64,000 bases of DNA from the NCBI RefSeq assembly GCF_900215205.1, contig NZ_OBDY01000005.1, positions 1 to 64,000 on the forward strand. Direction: 5' to 3'. Below, one piece after another: positions 43,764-51,959 of this stretch. A program made the translations under genes and the position numbers. A model generated the notes under the pieces. The model ran no database searches and was not told the DNA's origin. It worked only from the letters and a program-made list of their open reading frames with translations. This stretch comes from Paractinoplanes atraurantiacus. Its GTDB lineage: Bacteria > Actinomycetota > Actinomycetes > Mycobacteriales > Micromonosporaceae. The stretch's first letter is position 1, and each line of letters opens with the position of its first letter.

Positions 43764-44831
43764 ATGCTCTTCACTCCTCTGGAGCTGGGCTCCATCAAAC
43801 TGCGCAACCGCCTGGTGATGGCGCCGCTGACCCGCATCCGCGCCGGGCAGGACGACGGCGTACCGGGTGATCTGCTCGTCGAGTACTACCGGCAGCGGGC
43901 CTCCATGGGCCTCATCGTCACCGAGGGCACCTGGCCGGTCCGCGAGGGCCGCACGTGGATCGGGCAGCCCGGCATCGAGACCGCCGAGCAGGTCGCGGGC
44001 TGGCGCCGGGTCACCGACGCCGTGCACGAGGCCGGCGGCTCCATCGTCATGCAGATCATGCACGGCGGGCGCATCTCGCATCCGGCGGTCGGCGGCACCG
44101 GGCGTACTGTCGCACCCAGCTCTCTCGCCGCTCCCGGCGAGATCCGGACCCCCGAGGGCAAGGCCGACCTGCCCGTCCCGCACGCCCTGACCACCGCCGA
44201 GATCGCGGAGATCGTCGCCGGGTTCGCCGCCGGCGCCCGCAACGCCATCGCGGCCGGCATGGACGGCGTCGAGATCCACGGCGCCAACGGCTACCTGATC
44301 CACCAGTTCCTCTCCCCCGCCGCCAACGTGCGCACCGACGAGTACGCCGACCGGCCCCGCTTCGCCGTCGAGGTCGTCTCCGCGGTGGCCGCGGCGATCG
44401 GCGCCGAGCGCACCGGCATCCGCCTGTCGCCCGAGCACAACATCCAGGGCGCGCTCGAGACCGACCCGGCCGACGTCGTCACCACGTACACCAATCTGGC
44501 CGAAGGCCTGGCCCCTATGAATCTTGCCTTTGCCGACATCCTGCACGCCGACCCGTCGAGCGAGGTGGTGCGAAAGCTACGGTCCGCGATCGGGGCGCCG
44601 GCCATCGTCAACACCGGCTTCGGCACGCCGACCACCCGCGAGGAGGCCGTGCGGCTGCTGGCCGACGGTCTCGGCGACGCCGTAGCGGTCGGGCGGGCCG
44701 CCATCGCCAACCCTGACCTGGCCGCTCGCTGGCAGCAGGACACCCACGAGAACACGCCGGACCACGCCACCTTCTACGTCGGCGGCGCCACCGGATACAC
44801 CGACTACCCCACTCTGAAGGAGCTCGCATGA
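43764..44831 (+). CDS. Old Yellow Enzyme-family alkene reductase (NemA-like)
   Basis: The 355-residue FMN enzyme is a TIM barrel with LGSIKLRNRLVMAPLTRIRA, MQIMHGGRISHP, the substrate-binding pair in VEIHGANGYLIHQFLSP, and FMN phosphate-binding IVNTGFGTP and AVAVGRAAIANPDLA. It reduces activated C=C bonds of enals, enones, maleimides or nitro compounds with NAD(P)H. It overlaps the quinone-reductase gene in ATGA; together with the TetR gene this is a typical electrophile-detoxification cassette. Confidence 0.92.
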   Translation: MLFTPLELGSIKLRNRLVMAPLTRIRAGQDDGVPGDLLVEYYRQRASMGLIVTEGTWPVREGRTWIGQPGIETAEQVAGWRRVTDAVHEAGGSIVMQIMHGGRISHPAVGGTGRTVAPSSLAAPGEIRTPEGKADLPVPHALTTAEIAEIVAGFAAGARNAIAAGMDGVEIHGANGYLIHQFLSPAANVRTDEYADRPRFAVEVVSAVAAAIGAERTGIRLSPEHNIQGALETDPADVVTTYTNLAEGLAPMNLAFADILHADPSSEVVRKLRSAIGAPAIVNTGFGTPTTREEAVRLLADGLGDAVAVGRAAIANPDLAARWQQDTHENTPDHATFYVGGATGYTDYPTLKELA

Positions 44832-45796
44832 AAGCGGCCGTCTACTACGAGAACGGCGGACCCGAGGTCCTGCGCTACGAGGAGGTGCCCGACCCGGCGC
44901 CCCAGGCCGGTGAGGTGCTGCTGCGCGTCCAGGCCGTCGGCGTGCAGGGCGGCGACCTGCTGCACCGGCAGGTCAGCCCGTTCCCGTCGGCGCCGCACAT
45001 CGGCGGATATCAGGCGGCCGGCACCATCGCCGCCGTCGGCGAGGGCGTCACGTCGGTCCGCGAGGGTCAGCGGGCGGTCGCCTTCATGATGGCCGGCTCG
45101 CACGCCGAGCTGGCCGCGGTGCCGCTGCACAACGTCTACGTGGTGCCCGACGACATGGACCCGCGGATCGCGGCCGGCATCCCGGTCGAGTTCGGCACCG
45201 CCGACGACTGCCTGTTCGAGTTCGGCCGGCTCCGCGCCGGTGAGACGGTCCTGATCCAGGCCGCCGCGGGCGGGGTCGGCCTTGCCGCCGTGCAGCTGGC
45301 CAAGGCGGCCGGCGCCACGGTGATCGGCACCGCGTCCAGCGACGAGAAGCTGGCCCGCCTCGCCGACTACGGCCTCGACCACGCCATCAACTACAAGGAC
45401 CAGGACGTCGTCGAGCGCGTACGAGACCTGACCGGCGGCCGCGGCGTCGATCTGGTGGTCGACCCGGTCGGCGGCCGGACGCTGGAGGGCAGCATCAACG
45501 CCCTGGCCTACCGCGGCCGGATCAGCTGGGTCGGCCAGGCCAGCCGCGACACGTACTCGCCGCAGCTGGGCCCGCTGATGGGCAAGAGCGCCTCGCTGAA
45601 CGGCGTCTACTTCGGCGCCGAGATGTCGCACTACCCGGCCCGCACCCGCGCCCTGATCGAGAAGCTGATCGGCCGGGTGGCCTCCGGCGAGCTCAAGGTC
45701 GTCATCGACCGCGAGTTCCCGCTGTCGGAGGCGGCCGAGGCTCACCGCTACATCGAGAGCCGCGCCGCCTTCGGCCGGGTCCTGCTCATTCCCTGA
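44828..45796 (+). CDS. Quinone oxidoreductase-like medium-chain reductase (zinc-less MDR)
   Basis: The 322-residue protein has a GroES-like domain (MKAAVYYENGGPEVLRYEEVP, IGGYQAAGTIAAVGEGVTSV) and a Rossmann domain with VLIQAAAGGVGLAAVQLAK and GRGVDLVVDPVGG. It lacks the zinc-ligand cysteines of alcohol dehydrogenases, which places it with QOR/zeta-crystallin NADPH quinone reductases. Its start overlaps the alkene reductase. Its end overlaps the convergent YdcF-like gene by 11 nt. Confidence 0.9.
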   Translation: MKAAVYYENGGPEVLRYEEVPDPAPQAGEVLLRVQAVGVQGGDLLHRQVSPFPSAPHIGGYQAAGTIAAVGEGVTSVREGQRAVAFMMAGSHAELAAVPLHNVYVVPDDMDPRIAAGIPVEFGTADDCLFEFGRLRAGETVLIQAAAGGVGLAAVQLAKAAGATVIGTASSDEKLARLADYGLDHAINYKDQDVVERVRDLTGGRGVDLVVDPVGGRTLEGSINALAYRGRISWVGQASRDTYSPQLGPLMGKSASLNGVYFGAEMSHYPARTRALIEKLIGRVASGELKVVIDREFPLSEAAEAHRYIESRAAFGRVLLIP

Positions 45797-46478
45797 CCGG
45801 GTAGACCGGCCGCAGCCGCTCGAAGGCGCGCCGGACCTCGTCCGGCACGTCGACGTGCGCGATGAAGTCACGCCCCGTGGGACCGTAACCGGTCATCCGC
45901 GGAATCTCGCCCATGAGCAGCGTGATGTAGTGATCCATGGACCACATGCCGACGGGCGGGTCCACGTACGACAGCCGCCCATCGCTCTCTGTCACCAGAG
46001 TCCGGTGGGCGGCATAGTTCACGAGGCGGGTCGCCGGCGCGTGCTTGCGGAACCCGGCGTCCATCCGCTGCTGCATCGTGGCGTCCTGAATCAAAATCAG
46101 GCTTTCCTGTCGTACGCCTTCGGCCCGCAACAGGCGCAACGCCAAAGTGACGTTGTTACCGCAGTTCGTCGACTCCTCCTCGAGGAAGTCGGCCGCCAGG
46201 CCGTGCCGCTCCCGGAGGTAGCGGTCGAACAGCGTCGCTTCCGTTCCGCCCGTCACGCCCAGCGTCTCCCGCAGCGCGGCCGTGGTGTGCCCCTCGCCGC
46301 CGACGATCATGTAGTGGCCGGCGACGCCCGCCCGCATGGCGTCGGCGAAGACCTCGGCGCCGGCCACGATGCTGCCGCCGAACAGGATCGCCACGTCGGC
46401 CGTTCCGGGAGTCAGCGCGGGCACGTCACGCCGTGCGCAGAAGTCCACCAGGGTGTTGATGTCATCGGCCAAGCCCAT
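45786..46478 (-). CDS. YdcF-like (DUF218) protein
   Basis: The 230-residue protein has a DUF218 core: VAILFGGSIVAGAEVFADAM, GHYMIVGGEGHTTAALRETLG, EESTNCGNNVTLALRLLRAEG and LILIQDATMQQRMDAGFRKH. Related E. coli YdcF binds S-adenosylmethionine; DUF218 proteins act on cell-envelope precursors in some bacteria. No signal peptide or membrane anchor is present. ATG 46478 (AGGG 8 nt upstream) is preferred over GTG 46484. It is divergent from the TetR gene at 46530, with a palindrome between. Confidence 0.8.
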   Translation of the reverse strand: MGLADDINTLVDFCARRDVPALTPGTADVAILFGGSIVAGAEVFADAMRAGVAGHYMIVGGEGHTTAALRETLGVTGGTEATLFDRYLRERHGLAADFLEEESTNCGNNVTLALRLLRAEGVRQESLILIQDATMQQRMDAGFRKHAPATRLVNYAAHRTLVTESDGRLSYVDPPVGMWSMDHYITLLMGEIPRMTGYGPTGRDFIAHVDVPDEVRRAFERLRPVYPVRE

Positions 46479-46500
46479 GATCACACCCTACTTTGCGCCC

Positions 46501-46516
46501 AGTGCAACGATGCACT
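46501..46516. promoter_or_regulatory. AGTGCA-N4-TGCACT palindrome, probable TetR operator
   Basis: A 16-bp perfect inverted repeat with 6-bp arms, centred between the YdcF-like gene and the TetR gene and 13 bp before the TetR GTG. It is the likely binding site of that TetR protein. Confidence 0.65.
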
Positions 46517-46529
46517 TAATGTAAGCACC

Positions 46530-47138
46530 GTGACGGATCGGCGGGCGGCGCTCAAGGCACGGCATCGGCGGGCCATTCTCGACGCGGCCAAAGAGCTGAT
46601 TTCCGAGGACGGCAACGCGCGGCTCAGCGTCGATCTGCTGGCCGAGCGGGCCGACGTCTCGCGGCGCACGATCTTCAACCACTTCGCGTCGATCGACGAC
46701 GTGGTGACCACTGTGTGCACCGAGGTTCTCGGCGTCGTCATCGAGAACGTGCTCGACAGGATCAGCACCGCACCGGCCGCGTCGACCTTCGAGACCGTCT
46801 CCGCGGCGTTGCGATCCACCGACGTACCCTCGCTGATCGCTTTTCTCTATCGCGCCCTCGGCGGTTTCGGCGCCGGCGATCCGCGGCCACAGCAGATCTT
46901 TCAAGCCACTTTCTCCCGTACGTCCATCGACCTCGCCCGCCTTCTCGCCGACCGGCACGCCGATCTGGACGCGCTCGGGGCGGAGATCCTGGTCAGCTCG
47001 CTGATGCACGGCACCGAGGTGATCGCCCACCACTGGATCGCCGAGACCGGCGCCGTGGTCGACGCGGAATCGCAAGGTCTCTGGAAGCACCTGCTCGACC
47101 GGCTCATCGACAGCATTCGTACCGGTTACCCCACCTGA
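46530..47138 (+). CDS. TetR-family regulator of the MMPL transporter
   Basis: The 202-residue regulator starts at GTG 46530 (TDRRAALKARHRR), with HTH ILDAAKELISEDGNARLSVD and VSRRTIFNHFASIDDVVTT and a helical C-terminal domain. An AGTGCA palindrome lies 13 bp upstream. It directly precedes the MMPL transporter gene (20 bp gap) in the same direction, so it very likely controls that pump and itself, and perhaps the divergent YdcF-like gene. Confidence 0.87.
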   Translation: MTDRRAALKARHRRAILDAAKELISEDGNARLSVDLLAERADVSRRTIFNHFASIDDVVTTVCTEVLGVVIENVLDRISTAPAASTFETVSAALRSTDVPSLIAFLYRALGGFGAGDPRPQQIFQATFSRTSIDLARLLADRHADLDALGAEILVSSLMHGTEVIAHHWIAETGAVVDAESQGLWKHLLDRLIDSIRTGYPT

Positions 47139-47158
47139 TATCAGAGAGGCACTCCCCC

Positions 47159-49441
47159 GTGGCCGAGTTGCTCTACCGTCTGGGGCGTTTCAGCGCCAGG
47201 CGGGCCTGGACCGTCTTGATCGCCTGGGTGGTGATCCTGGGGCTGTCCGTCACCGCGTACTTCGCCTTCGGCGGCACCCTGTCGTCTCAGGTCACCATCC
47301 CCGGCACGAAGACCGACCAGGTCACCCAGCAGTTGGCGCAGCGTTTCCCGAGCGCCAGCGGCGGCTCCGGCACCATCGTCTTCCACACCACCGACGGGTC
47401 CGCCTTCACCGAGGAGCAGCAGGCCGTCGTGGCCGCGCTGCTCAAGACCACCGGCGAGCTCGACGGGGTCGCGTCGGCCACCGACCCGTTCACCACCCAG
47501 CAGCAGGCGGCCCAGCAAGCCGCCCAGCTCGAGCAAGCGGCGCAGCAGCCCGGCGGGCAGAGCGAGAAACTGAAGCTGTCGCAGCGGCTGCTGGCCATGT
47601 CCGCCGAGATCCGGCTGGTCTCCGAGGACGGCAGCGCCGCCACCGCACCCGTGGTCTTCGACAAGCCGCGCATGGAGGTCACCCAGGAGACCAAGGACGG
47701 CGTCGTCGACCACGTCACCGACGGTGTCCCGGTCGGCGTCGAGGCCGCCTTCTCCAACGACATCACCCAGGGTGTCCCCGAGGTCCTCGGCGTCGGCGAG
47801 GTCGTCGGTGTCGTCGTCGCCGCCATCGTCCTGCTGGTCATGCTCGGCTCCCTGATCGCCGCCGCCCTGCCCCTGGTCGGCGCCCTCGTCGGCGTCGGCG
47901 TCGGCGTCACCGCCTCCCTCGCCTTGTCCGGCGCGGTCGACATGCTGTCGATCACCCCGGTGCTCGGCGTCATGCTCGGCCTGGCCGTCGGCATCGACTA
48001 CAGCCTGTTCATCCTCAACCGGCACCGCCGCCAACTGCGGGCCGGTGTGGACCTGCACGAGTCGATCGGCCTGGCCAACGGCACCTCCGGCAACGCCGTC
48101 GTCTTCGCCGGCGCCACCGTGCTGGTCGCCCTGCTCGCGCTCAACGTCACCGGCATCGGCTTCCTCGGCATGATGGGCACGGTCGGCGCCATCTGCGTGG
48201 CGGTCGCCGTCGTCGTGGCCGTCACGCTGACCCCGGCCCTGCTCTCACTGATCGGCCCCAGGGTCCTCGGCCGGCGGAAGCAGACCGCCGTCACCCCGCC
48301 CAGCCAGCCGATGAGCACCCGCCGTGCCCTGCTCACCGCCTTCGCCGGCCTGGCCGCCCTGATCGTCATCGCCATCCCGGCGCTGTCGATCCGCCTCGGC
48401 CTGCCCGACGGTTCCTCGGAGGCACAGGACTCCTCGCAATATCAGGCCTACAAGCTGACCGAGGAGAAGTTCGGCGCCGGCGTCAACGGCCCCCTGCTGG
48501 TGGTGGCCGAGCTGCCGGCCGCGGTGACCGGCGACAAGGTGCTGGCCGAGCAGGTCCGCGTCGGCACCGCCCTGATGGGCGCCGACGACGTCACCGCCGT
48601 CGCCCCGATCGGGCAGTCCAAGGACGGCTCGCTGCTGGCCTTCCAGGTCATTCCGGCCGAGGGCCCGTCCAGCGAGTCGACCGAGCAGCTCGTCCGCGAC
48701 CTGCGCGACCTGTCACCTCTGGACGGTGGCGTCACGCTCGGCGTCGCCGGCAGCGCCAGCGGCAATATCGACATCTCGGAGCAGCTCTCCGACGTACTGC
48801 CGCTCTATCTCGGTGTTGTCCTCGGTCTTTCGCTGATCATCTTGATCTTCGTCTTCCGATCGCTCCTGGTGCCACTGACCGCCACGCTGGGCTTCGTGCT
48901 GTCGCTGTTCGCGACGTTCGGGGCGATCACCGCGATCTTCCAGTGGGGCTGGCTGGGCGCGGTCTTCGGCGTGCACGATCCGGGGCCGATCCTGAGCTTC
49001 CTGCCGACCATCCTGATCGGCATCCTGTTCGGCCTGGCCATGGACTACCAGCTCTTCCTGGTGTCGGGCATGCGGGAGGCGTACGCGCACGGCGCCCCGG
49101 CCCGTCTCGCCGTCCGGCAGGGCGTGCACGCCGGCCGTACGGTCGTGACCGCGGCCGCGATCATCATGATCTCGGTCTTCGGCGGCTTCATCTTCTCGCA
49201 CACCGCGATGATCAGGTCCCTCGGTTTCGGCCTGGCCTTCGGCGTGCTGGCCGACGCTTTCCTCGTACGCATGCTGGTCATCCCGGCCGTGATGCACCTG
49301 CTCGGCCGGTCGGCCTGGTGGATCCCGCGCTGGCTCGACCGGATCCTGCCCAACGTGGACGTCGAGGGCGCGGCTCTCGAACGCAGCCACCCGATCACCC
49401 ATGAGGAGCGCTTGCCCGAGGCCTCGACGATGGGTGCATGA
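47159..49441 (+). CDS. MMPL-family RND transporter
   Basis: The 760-residue membrane protein has 12 predicted transmembrane helices in two halves. Each half has one large periplasmic loop (residues about 40-170 and about 410-540). The conserved Asp-Tyr pairs of MMPL proton relays are visible in VGIDYSLFILNRHR and AMDYQLFLVSGMREAY. MMPL proteins export lipids, siderophores or drugs using proton flow. GTG 47159 has GAGAGG 9 nt upstream. It follows its TetR regulator and overlaps the enoyl-CoA hydratase-like gene in ATGA, which hints at a lipid or acyl substrate. Confidence 0.9.
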   Translation: MAELLYRLGRFSARRAWTVLIAWVVILGLSVTAYFAFGGTLSSQVTIPGTKTDQVTQQLAQRFPSASGGSGTIVFHTTDGSAFTEEQQAVVAALLKTTGELDGVASATDPFTTQQQAAQQAAQLEQAAQQPGGQSEKLKLSQRLLAMSAEIRLVSEDGSAATAPVVFDKPRMEVTQETKDGVVDHVTDGVPVGVEAAFSNDITQGVPEVLGVGEVVGVVVAAIVLLVMLGSLIAAALPLVGALVGVGVGVTASLALSGAVDMLSITPVLGVMLGLAVGIDYSLFILNRHRRQLRAGVDLHESIGLANGTSGNAVVFAGATVLVALLALNVTGIGFLGMMGTVGAICVAVAVVVAVTLTPALLSLIGPRVLGRRKQTAVTPPSQPMSTRRALLTAFAGLAALIVIAIPALSIRLGLPDGSSEAQDSSQYQAYKLTEEKFGAGVNGPLLVVAELPAAVTGDKVLAEQVRVGTALMGADDVTAVAPIGQSKDGSLLAFQVIPAEGPSSESTEQLVRDLRDLSPLDGGVTLGVAGSASGNIDISEQLSDVLPLYLGVVLGLSLIILIFVFRSLLVPLTATLGFVLSLFATFGAITAIFQWGWLGAVFGVHDPGPILSFLPTILIGILFGLAMDYQLFLVSGMREAYAHGAPARLAVRQGVHAGRTVVTAAAIIMISVFGGFIFSHTAMIRSLGFGLAFGVLADAFLVRMLVIPAVMHLLGRSAWWIPRWLDRILPNVDVEGAALERSHPITHEERLPEASTMGA

Positions 49442-50148
49442 CGGATGAACTGATCCAGGTCGATGACCGCGATGGTGTCGCGGTCGTCCGGATGACCCGC
49501 GGAAAGGTCAACGCCCTCGATCTCGAGCTGCTGTACGCCCTGACCGCCACCTTCACCGAGCTCGACCACAACGATGCGACCGCCGCCGTGCTGACCGGCG
49601 GCGGTCGCGCCTTCTCGGCCGGCGTCGACCTCTGGCGCGTCATCGAGGGCGGCGCCGCGTACGTCCGCGAGTTCCTGCCCGCGCTCGAGGACGCCTTCCA
49701 CGCCGTCCTCTCCCTGGGCAAGCCCACCGTCGCCGCGATCAACGGGCACGCCATCGCGGGCGGCGCCATCCTGGCTTTCGCGTGCGACCAGCGGGTCATG
49801 AGCGGTGGCACCCTCGGCGTGACCGAGCTGCTGGTGGGCGTGCCGTTCCCGGCGCTCGCACTGGACATCCTCGGAGGGCGTGCCGCTCGTCAGGCCGTAC
49901 TGACCGGCGCGACTCTCACTCCCGAGGAGTCGCTAGCCGCCGGCCACATCGACGAGATCGGCCCTCTCGACGCCGCCATCGCTCGTGCCCGCACGCTGGC
50001 CGCGATCCCGGCCGACACCTTCCGTCTGACCAAAGATCAACTTCATTCCGGTGTACGCCGGGAGAGCGACCCACGCGTGGCAGAGCTCTGGATCCGCGCG
50101 GTCGAGGACGGCCGCATCGCCCGCTACATGAACGCTTTACATATGTAA
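49438..50148 (+). CDS. Enoyl-CoA hydratase/isomerase-family protein
   Basis: The 236-residue crotonase-fold protein has VAVVRMTRGKVNALD, the oxyanion-hole strand AVLTGGGRAFSAGVDL and AINGHAIAGGAILAFACD. The usual catalytic Glu region reads VTELLVGVPFP, so hydratase or isomerase activity is plausible; the substrate is an acyl-CoA. It overlaps the end of the MMPL gene. Its own stop lies inside a palindrome before the PadR gene. Confidence 0.85.
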   Translation: MTDELIQVDDRDGVAVVRMTRGKVNALDLELLYALTATFTELDHNDATAAVLTGGGRAFSAGVDLWRVIEGGAAYVREFLPALEDAFHAVLSLGKPTVAAINGHAIAGGAILAFACDQRVMSGGTLGVTELLVGVPFPALALDILGGRAARQAVLTGATLTPEESLAAGHIDEIGPLDAAIARARTLAAIPADTFRLTKDQLHSGVRRESDPRVAELWIRAVEDGRIARYMNALHM

Positions 50149-50162
50149 GTAACCAACATATG
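50137..50162. promoter_or_regulatory. Probable PadR operator region with two CATATG palindromes
   Basis: TTACATATGTAA (perfect 12-bp palindrome, 50137-50148) and ACATATG (50156-50162) have CATATG cores 17 bp apart. PadR proteins typically bind ATGT/ACAT dyads, and the PadR gene starts 9 bp later. The first copy overlaps the stop codon of the preceding gene. Confidence 0.55.
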
Positions 50163-50170
50163 GTGTCCGC

Positions 50171-50473
50171 ATGAGGGAGCCGACGTACTTCATCCTCGCG
50201 GCGCTCCAGGACGAGCCGCGCCACGGCTACGCGATCATCACGCGCGCCGCCGAGCTGTCCCAGCAGCGCGTCACGCTGTCCACCGGCACGCTCTACCAGG
50301 CCCTCGACCGCCTGTCCCGGGACGGCCTGATCGAGGTGGTCCGCGACGAGGTGGTCAACGGCCGCGCCCGCCGGCATTACGCGCTGACCCCCGACGGCCG
50401 CACGGCCTTGGAGGTGGAGGCGACCCGGATGGCCGAGGCGGCCCGGATCGTCCTGCGGGTGAGGCCGGCATGA
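50171..50473 (+). CDS. PadR-family transcriptional regulator
   Basis: The 100-residue protein is a complete single PadR winged helix: YFILAALQDEPRHGYAIITR, LSTGTLYQALDRLSRDGLIE and ARRHYALTPDGRTALEVEAT. It overlaps the following membrane-protein gene in ATGA. PadR proteins of this size commonly regulate an adjoining transporter or membrane protein in response to small ligands. ATACATATG-type sites lie just before its start. Confidence 0.9.
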   Translation: MREPTYFILAALQDEPRHGYAIITRAAELSQQRVTLSTGTLYQALDRLSRDGLIEVVRDEVVNGRARRHYALTPDGRTALEVEATRMAEAARIVLRVRPA

Positions 50474-51219
50474 CCCCGTACGAGGCGATGGTCCGTCTCT
50501 ATCCCTCCGACCATCCCCGCGACGAGATGCTGGGCGTGCTCGAGGAGACCGGCCGCCGCTGGCACCGAGAGGCCCCATCGCTTCTGCTGGGCGCGCTGCG
50601 CGCCCGCAGCGGCGGCGGCCATCCGGCCCGCTTGCGCTGGCTTTACGCCACGCGCGCGGCCGCTCTCATGCTCCTGGTCGCCGGGGCCACAGCGCCGATC
50701 CTCGACCTGAGGTACGGCGTGATCCTGCTCAACAACCTCATGATCGCCACCTGGATCTGCGCCGGCCTGGCCGCGGCCGCCGTCATGCTGGGCACCCGGG
50801 TGCCTGCCCTGGGCCTGTCCCTCTCGGCCCTGCTGCTGGCCGGCACCGACCAGACAAGCACGGCCGCGATAGCCGCGTACACCTTGGCCGCCGTTTTGCT
50901 GCTGCTCCCCGGCCCACCGCTCCCGGTCCGCAACCCGCTCCCGATCCTGCTGGCCATCGCCTGGGCCGTCGACTACACGATGCCCCCATGGTCCCAGTCA
51001 GCCTTGATGATCGCCCTCTTGCTCTGGACCCTGATCGACGAGCGCATCCTGCTGGCCACCGGCCTGGCCTTGTCCGCAGGCTTGATAACAGCCACCGAGG
51101 AGGTAGCCGCCGCCACAGATCCCCGAGGCCTGATGATCGTCGCCGCTTGGCGCCTGGGCATCCCACTCGCCTTGATAGCGGTAGGCGCCACCTTAATCCA
51201 CCACCGAGTCAAAGCCTGA
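50470..51219 (+). CDS. Polytopic membrane protein paired with PadR
   Basis: The 249-residue protein starts with a soluble segment (MTPYEAMVRLYPSDHPRDEM, resembling the N-terminus of other PadR-linked permease-like proteins) and then has about six transmembrane segments (LYATRAAALMLLVAGATAP, NNLMIATWICAGLAAAAVML, AYTLAAVLLLLPGPPLP, ALMIALLLWTLIDERILLA and others). Function is unknown. Its start overlaps the PadR stop, so the two are co-expressed. Confidence 0.78.
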   Translation: MTPYEAMVRLYPSDHPRDEMLGVLEETGRRWHREAPSLLLGALRARSGGGHPARLRWLYATRAAALMLLVAGATAPILDLRYGVILLNNLMIATWICAGLAAAAVMLGTRVPALGLSLSALLLAGTDQTSTAAIAAYTLAAVLLLLPGPPLPVRNPLPILLAIAWAVDYTMPPWSQSALMIALLLWTLIDERILLATGLALSAGLITATEEVAAATDPRGLMIVAAWRLGIPLALIAVGATLIHHRVKA

Positions 51220-51312
51220 ACCCAGTCCGCCCCCGCTTCCCCAGGTCGACCCAGCCCAGACCCCTCGCCCGCTTCCCCAGGCCGATCCAGCACACCCCCG
51301 CCCTCACCACCC

Positions 51313-51655
51313 TGACCGCCCGGCCCGCACCCATTCCCCTTGACCGGTCCAACCCGCGCCCTATTTCCCCTGACCGGCCCGGCCCGCGCCCCACGCCCCT
51401 TGACCGGTCCAGCCCGCACCCCATTTCCCCTGACCGGTCCAGCCCGCGCCCTCACTTCCCGGCCCGGCCCGCGCCCCACTCCCCCTTGACCTGGCCCGGC
51501 CCGCGCCCCTCGTTCCTTGACCTGGCCCGCACCCCACTTTCCTCGACCTGGCCCGCACCCCTCTTTCCTCGACTTGGCCCGCACCCCTCTTTCCTCGACT
51601 TGGCCCGCGCCCCCGCTCCCCTCGGCCTGGCCCGCGCCCCTCTTTCCTTCGCGAT
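51313..51655. repeat. Minisatellite of 30-bp, then shorter, Pro/Arg-rich units
   Basis: Units beginning TGACCGGTCCAGCCCGC are repeated at 51341, 51371, 51401 and 51431 (30 bp each), preceded by a 28-bp variant at 51313. They then grade into units around CTGGCCCGCACCCCTCTTTCC and CGACTTGGCCCGCACCCC up to about 51655. Frames that cross it give only low-complexity peptides. The 740-bp gap between 51220 and 51959 contains this array, then about 180 bp of ordinary GC-rich sequence without a gene, then an AT-richer promoter-like stretch from about 51837. Confidence 0.8.
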
Positions 51656-51924
51656 CCAGCCCACAGCCCGAGAGCTTGCGCACCGCAGGTCAAGCCCGCC
51701 GGACTCGGCCAGCCTTACTTGCACGCCGGCTCGGGGTTCAACGGCGGCCCGCCGCCCTCGTATGTGCCCGGCGCCCTCTCATTACTCACGCCGAGCAATG
51801 AGAGGGCGCGTTCCGTGCACCAGACACGGCATCAGAATGCGCGTCTCACTGACCGGGAAATGCGCTGATTCGCCGCCTTGCTGAAAATCCGGTGATATTC
51901 TTCGCAACTAGCGTGATCGTTTCA

Positions 51925-51954
51925 TTGTTATCGATCTTACGAGTGCGGGATAAT
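51925..51954 (+). promoter_or_regulatory. Candidate leaderless promoter of the repeat-protein gene
   Basis: TTGTTA (51925-51930), an 18-bp spacer and GATAAT (51949-51954) lie in an unusually AT-rich stretch. Transcription would begin about 6 nt after the -10 box, exactly at the ATG 51960, giving a leaderless mRNA. Confidence 0.5.
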
Positions 51955-51959
51955 GGCTT

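Noticed and set aside
50988..51884. A plus-strand ORF of 298 codons through the 51.3-51.7 kb repeats
   Set aside because: It overlaps the membrane-protein gene in another frame, consists of Pro/Arg-rich repeats and has no ribosome binding site.
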